Position numbers and translations under genes: made by a program. Positions 30,800 through 42,318 of a stretch of 64,000 nt of DNA are shown here, piece after piece; position 1 is the first letter of the stretch; the number at the start of each line of letters is the position of its first letter. The notes under the pieces were generated by a model that worked only from the letters and a program-made list of their open reading frames with translations, made no database searches and was not told where the DNA came from. Origin of the DNA: Streblospio benedicti (Eukaryota > Annelida > Polychaeta > Spionida > Spionidae); NCBI GenBank assembly GCA_019095985.1, contig CM032659.1, forward strand, positions 14,812,379 through 14,876,378, written 5' to 3'.

Positions 30800-30829
30800 A
30801 TCATACTAGCTATAGTTTTCAAACTAGGT

Positions 30830-31078
30830 GAGTTCTGTTATGTGCAGAGGGATGACTGTCCTCTACACGGCTTCCGAACCTCAGGCTTGGTTTCGTCAAT
30901 GTCTTGTATGATATACTCGACAGCAACGACACGCTGTGTGGAAATCGGCAGTACAGTGGCAGACGCACGACGTAACTCTTTGGTGCCATGAAGTCTGCCG
31001 AGGCCGGGGCGCGAACTTACGACGCAGGAAACTCCTGTTTGCTGGTGTTACGCGCTAACCACTGTACTAACCGTGACC
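30830..31078 (-). mobile_element. tRNA-derived SINE
   Basis: On the minus strand the head reads GGTTAGTACAGTGGTTAGCGCG, a good tRNA A-box (TAGTACAGTGG), and 35-40 bases on AAGTTCGCGCCCCGG, a B-box-like GTTCGCGCC. The body follows down to about 30,830. Inserted in copy A of the duplication only. Confidence 0.65.
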
Positions 31079-31080
31079 AC

Positions 31081-31116
31081 GTTCAACACGTTCAACACGT
31101 TCAACACGTTCAACAC
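31081..31116. repeat. 9-bp minisatellite (GTTCAACAC)x4
   Basis: Four perfect head-to-tail units. Confidence 0.9.
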
Positions 31117-31339
31117 GTTCACACGATTGCATGCATAATACCGAGGGCGGTATATACAATTTAGTGAGAGTTGAGATTTTGGTTTTCAATTCATTGAGAA
31201 TTGAGATTTGACCTTTCAATTCATTGAGATCAATTGATTGAGATTTAAGAAAAGGGCTTTTGCATTGAAAATTTGTAACATTAATTCATTGAGATTTTGA
31301 GACCAAGGGGTGGTATATACCCCCCTCAATACCGACAGG

Positions 31340-31458
31340 TACCAATGGGAACCAAACTTCATTTTTGCAAGACTTTCGTTGCTATCTTCATCGGCCCAAT
31401 GAAGTTCTTGAGACAAAGAAAATCTCGCCAAAAATGGCAGATTTGGTTCCTGTTGGTA
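31340..31458. mobile_element. hairpin MITE, TACCAATGGGAACCAAA ends
   Basis: TACCAATGGGAACCAAA at the left is complementary to TTTGGTTCCTGTTGGTA at the right, with inner ACTTTCGTTG...CATCGGCCCAATGAAG symmetry. The orthologous copy in duplication B (35,729-35,830) has lost the right end. Confidence 0.6.
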
Positions 31459-33165
31459 TTTCTAAATATTCTGTATATAGTCTTAAATGAATTATGATCA
31501 TCATATTTTTTTAATTATTTTATATATTTGAAAAGACTTTGAAAAGACTTTATTCTTTATTCCATTAATGGAATCAAAAGAGGTTCAGCCATTCTTTAGT
31601 TGCATTTCAAATGGTTATAATACGCACAGTATGAATCCTACGTCTCCTTTCAATACAACAGTTCAAAGTGAGCACGATTCAGGAACCTTTAATACATGTA
31701 ATCGTATCTCATTATCAACGAAGCAATTGTCTTAAATACTGTGCCCACATAACCTTGTTAATGATTTGTATGCTATTTAATGAAAACAAAGCCTCAGTCA
31801 CACACAGCAAACAAAGCCCAACAGATTGAGGACGTATATTTATTTTTAAACAATCTTATTAAACGCAGGTGCCGTCCAGGTACGCGGTCGTGCCACTCCC
31901 AGTCACTCATTAATAGTAGATCAACCTAAATTCCTGCTGTGCTGGGGTTGTTCACTCTGTCCTATCTTTGGTTTGGCATCGTCCTGAAATGGATTGGCTT
32001 GTACTATAAACGTTACCCAGTTGGAACGCTGTTTTAGCACACGGTCTTTCTATTTACATCTATACGCTCCCAGCTATTCTAAACACACACATTTTGCAAT
32101 ATTCTGGTGCACAGAAAAAAACAGTGAAGTATCATAGTTTATTATTCTCTTCAAAGTCACGCCAATAACGATTGATGTAGTGTGATATCACCTTGCTACT
32201 AACACTACCAGTAATACATCGAGATCTCCATAATGAAGATATTTCAGCCATCCGCACCAGACACGTTTTACTTCACATAAATTACAATTCCCCTACTTTA
32301 GACTCCACTATACTTTGTTGATTCATTACAAAACCCAGCCAGTTATCATTTCAGTGCACAGTTAGTGTAGGCCAGAATAGATTTTAAATATAATAAGTGT
32401 TCCTAATTGTGCCATTTTACAATAATGAACATTTTGTACATGTACTCTTCAACAAACATTTGTCTACATTGTTAGTGGACCGAGTTAACACTAGCGCTGA
32501 AAGAACAACAGGTTTTCATTAGTGCTTTAAAACTTTATAACACTTTCAATGTTTATTTTTGGAAGCACATATTTCTGTACGCCTGTCTATGCGTCTTGCG
32601 GGACTGCCAAATTGGTAGTCTATTCGTCCAGCTTGTGAGACTGCTGGCCACCCGCTATTGTGCTGAATAACGTGTATTCACTGTATTGGTTAATGTACTG
32701 GCGAGGGCTACGTTAACAATTTTTGTGCTGCTTTTGTCATCATTCATGAAATAACATCCTAATATCTTACGGCTGTATATGCAGTATATAGCCACAATAC
32801 AACCCTTTTAGTTTTCGTGGAACTTACACTCAAAATCCGACCAATCACCAGCCCCACTGCCGAAATGTTCAGCCGAGATTATCAAACGTCAGATGTATGA
32901 TCTTTCATTGCCATGTAAGGAAAACCGAGTATTGATTTTGTTTTTGATGTAAATTAATTTTTCCACATAAAAGACAGAACTGGACCCACAGGTTGAAATG
33001 AACATGAACTTGTAAAGGCAGTGTGAGTGATCAGCCCCTGAAAACCAACGATGTGAAACAATGAAAATTATCATTCTTCCTTTCATGTCAATTTCATCAC
33101 AAAGTCAAAGAAGAGCATTTAACATAAGAAGAAAAAAATACTTCACCGCACAATAAATAACGTTT

Positions 33166-33794
33166 TCCGCATGCATTGACAAAAGTACAGTTGTGGGCAC
33201 ATACGTACGGGCTCCGAGCATTATGGGAGCGTCGGCACTGGGAATGCTTTTAAAATGTAATGAGGTGACGGTGAGATCAACGTGCATCAAAAGTGCGTTG
33301 TACTCACGTATAACTTACGCTCTACGCACCGTGTGATTACTAAAGTCAACCTCCAACAGGGAATCATAACGTCCTCTTTCAGCGGGACGGACGAATGCTT
33401 TCCAGTAGCCTCAGTTTGGAGGTTGTACTAAAGTAAGGCATTGCTACGTTCATCGTATAGAGAACGCACTGCGCCGGCACTGTACTAGTCTCTGTCAACC
33501 CAGACCCTACCCTTACTCACTTACTTTCCGTCGTAACCCTGCAAGTCTCTCGAACGCAGTGGTGTAAGTCTGGTTGATCGAGACTAGCACTGTACCGGTG
33601 CTGGCAACGTGCGGCTTAATCCTTTGTGATTATACCACGATTAGCGTAATATATAAGGTCGCCGCACTGCATCCTTACGGTAAGACAATGACGTAGGGTG
33701 GTCGTAGAAGAAGTTTGGCAAGCTAAACTTCTTCTGCGGCCACCGCCATGACCGTACAGCGCCTTGAAAAAAGTACGTTTGCCGCACCGTACAC
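33166..33794. other. spacer between duplication copies, two hairpins
   Basis: Unique spacer. GGTGGTCGTAGAAGAAGTTT pairs with AAACTTCTTCTGCGGCCACC (33,698-33,745), and an imperfect pair GTACTAGTCTCTGTCAACC / GGTTGATCGAGACTAGCAC spans 33,480-33,597. Confidence 0.5.
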
Positions 33795-34631
33795 GTTTAT
33801 AATTATTGATTTAATATAAAAACTATCAAAAATACCTTTAGGTGTGCAAAGCAGATTTTTGACGGATGTTATATCTATGCGCCATTTGTTACACACATTT
33901 CTATGGTGAACTTTATACCAGTACCATCTGACTGATGGAATTATTTCTTTAAACTAGTGTACAGTGGATTTATGACTAGTCATGAGAGAAAAGCTTATTA
34001 AATGTTTTACTTGTTGATTTATGATTTTAATAAACTTTATCCTTATTTTCACCATGTTTAATATCTACAAGAAAAAAAGATGTTGATTCTGTAATATTTT
34101 GAAATTTTGATTTTTTATCCAAATAAAAAGAAATATTGTAAATTTGGTGATTAATAAGCCTAAAGCGTACTACTTTCTAATAGTTATTTACAGCATGTAC
34201 AGTATTTCACTTGAATTTATAATGTAGTCATAAAAGTGGTATTTTTAATACTTGTACAAGTATATTTTGAATCTGTTGTACAGTAAAATCTCTGGGAAAC
34301 GAAAACATTGTGATATCAAGATCGAATAAATTCAGAAGGAAGATTTATATTTTTACATGTATGTGTTCTTGCCTTCTTTTAGCTATCCCTGCTAAATGTC
34401 TAACCCTAACATAAAAAGCCTATGAATCGATTTACCTGATTTGACATCACCCATCTACCAGTTCACCTCACATATTTGAGGCATATTTTTACATCAACGT
34501 GGTATGAATAAATGGCAATGTGGATTTTTGGGTCATTTTATTTTGTATTGTTTCCTGTACATTGATTAAACCGATTTCAATACCAATATCGCAAAATAAA
34601 GATGACTACATCCCTAGCAATGCTAGCCTAG

Positions 34632-34786
34632 CTAGCTGAGGCGAGCGCCCTCGCACGATTTGCAGCATATTTCGCGGAACTGGGTCTCGCGGCACTTGCA
34701 GTCGCCCCACACATGCACGTAAGTCTCACAGTTGTAAGTCTGGCCGTTCTTGGTGATTGTGTACTGCTGGTCCCCGTATGGACACG
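34632..34786 (-). CDS. Cys-rich B exon 3
   Basis: Acceptor ATGTTGCAG, stop TAG at 34,632-34,634; single GQTY...GDC unit. Confidence 0.85.
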
Positions 34787-35626
34787 CTGCAACATGCAAA
34801 TGAAAGAGACATTAAAAGTGGTTTCTTGTAGGAGGTTCTATAACAGCCCCCTCGTAAATGCTTCAAAGGCTTTCATAAGATAAATCATTTCCATTTGTTA
34901 AAACAAAATCTTTAGAAGAGGGCTACCCAGCATCATTATTAGATTTCTTTTAGCTAGTATAGATCTTAAAGTTTTGGTGTCAAATTCGTAGACCATGCAT
35001 CTGCTAAATTTACATCATATAATTGAGTGTGCCAAAGAAGTGTTCTTTCTCCTAACATACTGAATTATATAATGAATTATTATACAGAATCTTTAGGGCA
35101 TAAACCAGCCCTTACCTGGGTTGCCCGTGTAGTGCTGCCTGCATGTCTGACAACAGAGCGCTGCGTTCCGCTCAGAGAGACAACTGGTGGGCGAGAGACT
35201 GGCGCAGTTAGTGGCCACATCACTACACTGAGGGTAGCCGGCTGCACGAACGGGAAAAAGGAGACGTGATATCTGAACGAGGCCACAAGAACTGTGAGTG
35301 GTGTGCGTGATCACACTCTTTTATGTTAGACTATCAGGTCTCACAAACATAACTAACATATATGTATCAATTCCATTTCACCTGGACCTATTTATTCAAT
35401 GCATTACTTCGTAAATCCTCTTAAAATACGCCATTGCCCTAATCTTAAATATACTTGTATTGTCTCTAGTCCTTGGCTGTGATTTGAAAAAATATCATTT
35501 AGTTACACTATAAAACTAACACACCGCTGACCAGCATATATACATGTATGTCCGTACATCAAGCTTACCTGCTAATGTCGTAAACGCAAGGGCTACTCCA
35601 ACTAGACAAGCAAGTTTCAATGACAT
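34632..35626 (-). CDS. secreted cysteine-rich protein B (three exons)
   Basis: Joined exons 35,626-35,569, 35,241-35,116 and 34,786-34,632 give 112 aa. Signal peptide MSLKLACLVGVALAFTTLA, then the same six-Cys module as gene A, then CPYGDQQYTITKNGQTYN, VWGDCKCRE and EICCKSCEGARLS. It lacks the internal repeat of gene A and has a six-residue tail extension. All splice sites and phases match gene A, so both copies look functional. Paralogue from the tandem segmental duplication; extracellular, function unknown. Confidence 0.8.
35116..35241 (-). CDS. Cys-rich B exon 2: six-Cys module
   Basis: Acceptor CGTGCAG, donor GTAAGG; CSDVATNCASLSPTSCLSER then NAALCCQTCRQHYTGNP. Confidence 0.85.
35569..35626 (-). 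CDS. Cys-rich B exon 1: signal peptide
   Basis: ATG to GCAG|GTAAGC, 58 nt as in gene A. Confidence 0.85.
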
Positions 35627-36944
35627 TGTAGAAGGTGTTCAGATAAAACGGTCTGAAATAATCAAAGAATGTAAACTTATAGCATCCTGGGTTCCTTCCT
35701 TCATGATTATATGCATAATATTAATAAATACCAGTAAGAACCAAACCTGTCATTTTTGGCGAGACTTTCGTTGTTATCTCGACTTCATCAGCCCGATGAA
35801 GTTGAGATAAGAACGAAAGTCTCGCCAAAAAATATTCTGTATAGTCTGAAATGAATTATGATCATCATATTTTTTTAAGTATTTTATGTATTTGAAAAGG
35901 CTTTATTTTACTGTATGACTCCATTAATGGAATAAAAAGAAGTTCAGCCATTCTTTATTTCCGTTCCAAATTGTGATAATACCTGCACTACTAACACTTG
36001 CTTTTATCTTTGCTTTTCTATTTCCTTACTATCGGCCCATCCCCACCCTTACTAACAGTATTCTCTTTCCTCTTTATGCACACACACCATCACAAGAGGT
36101 TGCTATTCATCAACGCTGATGTTAACCTCGACATATACCATACAGATACAGATACTCACAGTTTGAATCCAACGTCTCCTTCCAATACAACAGTTCAAAG
36201 TATGCACAATTCATGAACCTTTTATACATGTAATCGCATCTCATTATCAATGAAGCAATTGTCTTAAATGCTGTGCCCACATAACCTTGCTCATGATTTT
36301 GAATGCGAATATATCAAAAAGCCTGTAGAACTTCGCTATATCGACCATGTTCTAATTCAGAGTAAATTGTTTTCCAGCAAGCTGGGTTCGATTCCAAATG
36401 TAATATTTCGGCTACCGTCAAACAACTAGGAGTAATGGAACACATTACTTAACTCATTTCAAATAAAACGTGGTCCTCATATTTGTCGGACTACTCTATT
36501 ACTGATTGACAACAAAGTCACCAAACGTGATTACAGAAAATAAGTGCAGAATTGAAATCATAATTAGCAACTTAGCGGAGTCAAAAACCAGACAGTTGAC
36601 CTCGTTTAGCAAAATCATCCTAAACTGACGCCAACTAGTTGGTATGCTCATTTAATGAAAACAAAGCCTCAGTCACACACAGCAAACAAAGCCCAACGGA
36701 TTGAGGACGTATATTTATTTTTAAACAATCGTTGTCAAACGCAGGTGCCGTCCAGGTACGTGGTCATGCTACTCCCCGCCACTCATTATCAATACAGGAT
36801 CAATTTAAATTCATGCTGGGGTTATTCATATCGTCCCATTTTTGGTTTGGTCCTGAAACGGATTGGCTTGTTCTAAAACGTTCCCCAGTTGGAAGGTGGT
36901 TTTAGCACCCGGTATTTCTATTTGCATCTCTCACATATTCTGAA

Positions 36945-37167
<223 letters not shown>

Positions 37168-38780
37168 TTAGCAATATTCAGTTGCACAGAAAAAACAGGG
37201 AAGTATCATAGTTCATTATTCTCTTCAAAGTCACGCATATAACGAATAATGTAGTGTGATATCATCGTGCTACTAACACTACTATTAATACATCTAAATC
37301 TCCATAATGAAGATATTCCAGCCATCCACACCAGCCACGTTTTACTTCACATACATTAAATTTTCCCTCGATTAGAATCCATAGACACTTTGTTTATTCG
37401 GGACAAAACCCAGCCAGTTATCAATTCAGTGTGCAGTTGGTTGTAGGCCAGAATAGATTTTAAGTATAGTAAGTGTTCCTAATTATGCCTTTTTACAATG
37501 ATGAACATTTTGTACTCTTCAAACATTTGTCTACATTGGTAGTGGACCAGTAATCGCTAGTGTTGAGAGAACGACAGGTTTTCATTGGTGTTTTAAAATT
37601 TTATAACACTTTGAAGTGTCACTTTCCATGTTTATTTTTGGAAGAGCATATTATCCGTATGCGTACTGTCTATGCGTCGGGTGGGACTGTCAAATTGGTA
37701 GTCTATTCATCCAGCTTGTGAGGCTGCTGGCCACCAGTTATTGTGCCAATTAAGGTGTTTTGGTTAAAGCACTGATGAGGTTAAGTAAACATCTTTTGGT
37801 CCTGCTTTCTTTCCATCTTCCATGAAATAACATCATCATATATCAACGCTATGCATGCAGTATATAGCCGTGATACAACCCGTTTAGTTTTCGTGGAGCT
37901 TACGCTCAAAATCGGACCAATCACAAGCCCCACCGCCGAAATGTTCAGCCGAGCTATCAAACGTCAAATTACGATCTTTCATTGCCAAGTAAGGAAAACC
38001 GAGTACTGATTTTGTTTTTGACGTAAATCTAACACAAATCACCCCAGTTCTGTGGCAATTGTAAGTACAACTGTTTAAGAACCAAGTGATGAACCCTTGG
38101 TTTTACTGGGTGGCCCAAATTAATTTTTCCACATAAAAGACAGAACTGGGCCCACGGGTTGAAATGAACATAGACTTGTAACGGCAGTGTGAGTGAGCAA
38201 ACCTTGAAAACCGACGATGTGAAATAATGAAAATTATCATTCTTCCTTTCATCTCAATGTTATCATGAAATGTAACATGAACATTTATAATAAGAAGAAA
38301 AAGATTACTTCACCGCACAACATAGAATCTAGCTTTTATTTATAGAGAGATCTAGTGCTGGACAAAACAGGTATTTTTTCGTTATTTGTGTGTGTGTATT
38401 AAATATTTTATTTAGTGTTTAGAAACCAATTTCGACTACTTACACTCTCTTACTTTCTAAATAGAAAATATATTTTATATTAGATGTCATTTAGATATGT
38501 AACCAATTTGGGCAATAGCAGAAAAAATGAAACCTAGCACGCTGCAGGGAGTTTTGACCATTTTTGAAAATTAATTTTAACTATAGATCCACATTTCCGA
38601 TAAACCTATAAACATCTATTATTAGCATCAATTATTTGTAATTAATTCCTACATATCTATGTATGTCTGTCCGCTGTCTATTAGTATTGTTTTGGTTCAG
38701 AGCTAAATAGGAATTTAATCAGGCCGACATATGGTCTTTAACATTCAGCATATTTGTTCAAACTTCTCTTATTTCACACA

Positions 38781-38906
38781 TCTTTTTAGCAAACATATTT
38801 CTACCAACGATAGACATAGCTGAAGACAGGTTTTACAACCCTAAGCTTCCATTTGACAACATCAAGTGGCCCTGGCGGGACTCGAACTCACGATCCCAAG
38901 GTTTCA
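38781..38906. mobile_element. single arm of the foldback tRNA-related element
   Basis: Shares TTTTTAGCAAACATATTTCT, GAAGACAGGTTTTACAACCC and GGCGGGACTCGAACTCACGA with 30,455-30,580, but has no inverted partner. Confidence 0.6.
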
Positions 38907-41900
38907 TAATATAAGTGCATCCGGGAAGTGCATGGACTGGCAAAGACGATTCATTGGAACGGGAGCATATTTTTCACCTTTCAATCAAGTACGCTGTCAT
39001 AATCTGCACAATGCAAACTGAACGCTGTATATGTAGATATTACTCCCTTACTAAAGCACGGAGACTCAGTGGAGTTAAAATGTACAGTGACTCATAAATA
39101 GATGTATTTACATATTGTAACATATACATTGTAACATTGGTAATAAAAAGACGAATGTATTTTAGAATGTAAAATGGGAATCTATTTTATGTAGATAATG
39201 TATCACTTTGAGTAATGTTTGTTTAAGTGTCTCGTGCTTGTCGTATTCATGAAAAATGATCAGATATATCTCACTATATAATAGATATTGAGCATGACAT
39301 CTACTATTTGTTCATTTACTTGATATATTACGTTTAATTGATAGATTACAGAGTTGCAAATGTTGTAAAGTTAAAAACTTTGATTGGTTGCGTGTCTGGC
39401 GAAGAGAGAAACGTAGCCCAAAAACGTTTTTTAAACAAGACGGCATTGTTATGCCAAGACAAAAAAAAAGAGAGAGATAGAGCCAATGGATTTGTTTTTG
39501 TAATATGTTCTTAACCACCAACCAACATACATGAATGAAAAATACTAAATTTTTCTTAAACATGTCTTTCAAGCTGCCATTCAAGTAATTCAATGAATGT
39601 GTTATGTTCTATGACGCTGTAAGAGTTTCTACACTAGCATTATTGCAGGAATAAAACGGGAAATATTTGACGTGACTCTTGCCTCCACCCGACCGCGCCA
39701 GGCTGGTACCCAGGCTGCACTACTAAAAGTTTAAGATCTATTACTTTGATAACTATTGACAATATCGGACCATATCTCCTGTGTTTTCACAGATCACAAA
39801 ATCATGAGAACGTTATGGAATTATTTATTTTGGAATAAAAAGTAGGTGTATGTAGGTGTTGGCGTCTATCTGAAAGACGAACTTCCGACTTTGAAATATC
39901 CCTTCTCAAGTGACTCAAATTCCCACGGTGTTACTGATGCACACGCCAGACCGATTTCTTGCAGTCATCACTGAGTTGCGAAACAAGTGCAACATCCACC
40001 GATTGAGTGAAACGTGAATATTGATGATAAACAAAAACCGTCGACGGCTCCATGGTGACCACAACTTAGCTTGGCCGTTAGTGATGTCAATGAGATATCA
40101 CAAGAGTTTATATACAATAGTAGCTATTATTGCTATGCTTTTATGCAAACCCGTGTGTTGTCGAACATATTCACTCATTTGTATGAATTGCAAACCTGTT
40201 CAATGGCCTTCAAAGGTATTCTTTAGTCAACAATTTTATATCAAGATTGGTAAAAAAATAAAGAAATAAAGAAAATGTGGTTTCATTGCTACTTCATTCC
40301 CTCGATGTTGTTTCTCGGCTCTATATATTGCCAATGTTGACGGTGGAAATAAGAATATCCATAGACGTGGAGACACATTTTGGTGCTCATTATTTGTTTG
40401 AGTGTAGACATTTTGGAGATTGTGTTTCTTGTTGTGCATTGTCATTGATTGTGTCATAATCTTTATGTATTTGATATGAACCCAAAATATATACTCACTC
40501 AAGTCATACGAGTATGACCTTACCCAGCAATACCACCCACTTACCCAAATGATAACCTCTTAAATCAAATGACCAGTAATCGCCCCAGTGACCACACCAG
40601 GGACCACACCAGGGACCACACCCAATGCCGCCGATGCCCTTGTGATAGAAATAAAACGTGACGGTGACGGCGAGAGAAGGGAATGAGTCTACTACGTAGC
40701 TACGTAGACTTGCGGGAGCTTCCGCGATGTTCAGACAGAGAGAGATCGGGTGAGGTGAGTCTATTATTAGTACAATATCAACTTTAGCAAAGACCATGAC
40801 AGGGCAATGTTCAATTGGCAATTTATTCAATTTTGTAGGCTATTGGGTTACCATACATTTTTTTAGGATTTAAGTCTCAGAAAAATGGAGGAAGCTATCA
40901 TCATAGAGACACCATTACAGTAACAAGCACTGTAAAAGTATGTCAGCTGAGTAGAACTAGTGTTAACCTAATGTTGCGTTTATTTCACGTGTAGCCTTTT
41001 GTCACTCTGATAGGGTGATACAAAAATATCCAGGTTCATGTATGATTACAAGCATGAATGAAGCCTGAACATGAATTGAGGTTCGCATGCCTCGTTAAAA
41101 GGCGTGTTCCATGTAGAAGAGAGTCACCCTTCTGCACGCAAGAGAACCCACCAATATAACTTGAAAACAATAGTTAGTGTGATCCCTCCGTCTCGAGGCT
41201 CAGTTGGTTACCTAACTTGCCTCTGGAGGTCCATGTACCAACACAACGTGGCCTCTACTTCTGCAGAATGCTCAATTTGGAATTCTCATAAACTACACAA
41301 TACAAATGCAGATGAAGCCGTACTGATGGCATGTTATCATGGCTACTATCTAAATCTACTTTGGGAACTAGAAGTAGAGACATAGTCCATAGACAAAGGC
41401 TTAATTAAATGCATTCTTCACATTTAGTAAGTATATATGCAACAGGTAGTGCCTAGCATCAGTATACATAGAGTGGAAATGGATTCAAATGTGCAAGTAG
41501 AATGCATACTATCAGCTATATTCACCAGCACCAGGAGTTAATTGGCGGGATTAGGAGTCACAGAATGTCTGGGATTCACCCCCAGGATACACACTAGACC
41601 ATGAAAGACCAACAAAGTGGAGAATGCGGAAAATATAATTTATACCAACCGATGCCAATAAAAAGAGATTTTGACCATTTTGACGAACAAATTCTATTCT
41701 TGGTATGTAAGTAGCTGCTCTCTCCCAAACCCACTAATAAAAACAGTATATGTACATGGAACACATTTGTCTGTGACAACGGCTGTGTAACAATGTTGTT
41801 GTCACGTGGTACAGAGACTCATTTTGGTTTAAATATATGGCTGATCAGTGACACTATTCCATTGCAACGTATCTGTCTAATATATTACCAAATAACAAGC

Positions 41901-42068
41901 TAGCTAAAACTGCATTATAATATGGTTAGAGATGCCTGCATTCAACATTGTAAACTCCATGTCAAAAGGGGGCAATGTTATAGCTGTACTAAACGCAGGT
42001 GACAAAAGTCGGGGTCCTAAAAAGATATAAACTCTAGATCTACACTGTTTTTGCTGTGAATTCCAGAG
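38907..42068. other. intergenic, no confident gene
   Basis: No recognised gene. A minus-strand frame around 40,543-40,800 contains CGPWCGPWCGHW from a 15-bp tandem repeat and ends in a good GTAAGT donor, but has no family match. At 41,190-41,225 GGCTCAGTTGGTTACCTAAC is shared with 30,370-30,395 (inverted) and resembles a tRNA A-box head of a SINE. Confidence 0.4.
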
Positions 42069-42318
42069 ATGGCATTTGCAATAATCGGGAGCATCACCTT
42101 CATGGTGATGATCACCCTCTCGGCGGCGGCGGAGTACAAGGTGGGCGTGCTGCTGATCCGCGACCACGGCGCGCCGTACGACGTGGCGCGCGCCGGCGCC
42201 GCCATCGAGCTCGCCTTCGAGGACGTCAACAGTCGCCTGCTCAACGCCTCGGCCAAACACCGCCTCACGCCCGTGATGCGCACGTACGGCCCGGAGTGTG
42301 ACGCCAGAGACGCCCCAG
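42069..42318 (+). CDS. receptor GC exon 1: signal peptide and N-terminal lobe
   Basis: ATG in GAGATGG, MAFAIIGSITFMVMITLSAA then EYKVGVLLI and ...RTYGPECDARDAP. GC content is extreme (GCGCGCGCCGGCGCC). Donor GTGAGT, phase 1. Confidence 0.9.

Larger units (their letters stand above)
25645..33165. repeat. segmental duplication, copy A (holds Cys-rich gene A)
   Basis: Collinear with copy B (33,795-38,325) in direct orientation. Matching blocks include 25,645-26,470 with 33,795-34,495, 27,812-28,400 with 34,498-35,080, 28,930-29,130 with 35,095-35,310, 29,940-30,300 with 35,380-35,720, and 31,300-33,165 with 35,727-38,325. Copy A carries extra sequence at 26,053-26,146, about 26,470-27,810, 28,400-28,920, 29,140-29,930 and 30,300-31,300. 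Confidence 0.8.

Noticed and set aside
39312-39593. 93-codon minus-strand frame
   Set aside because: Low-complexity AT-rich translation without family or splice signals.
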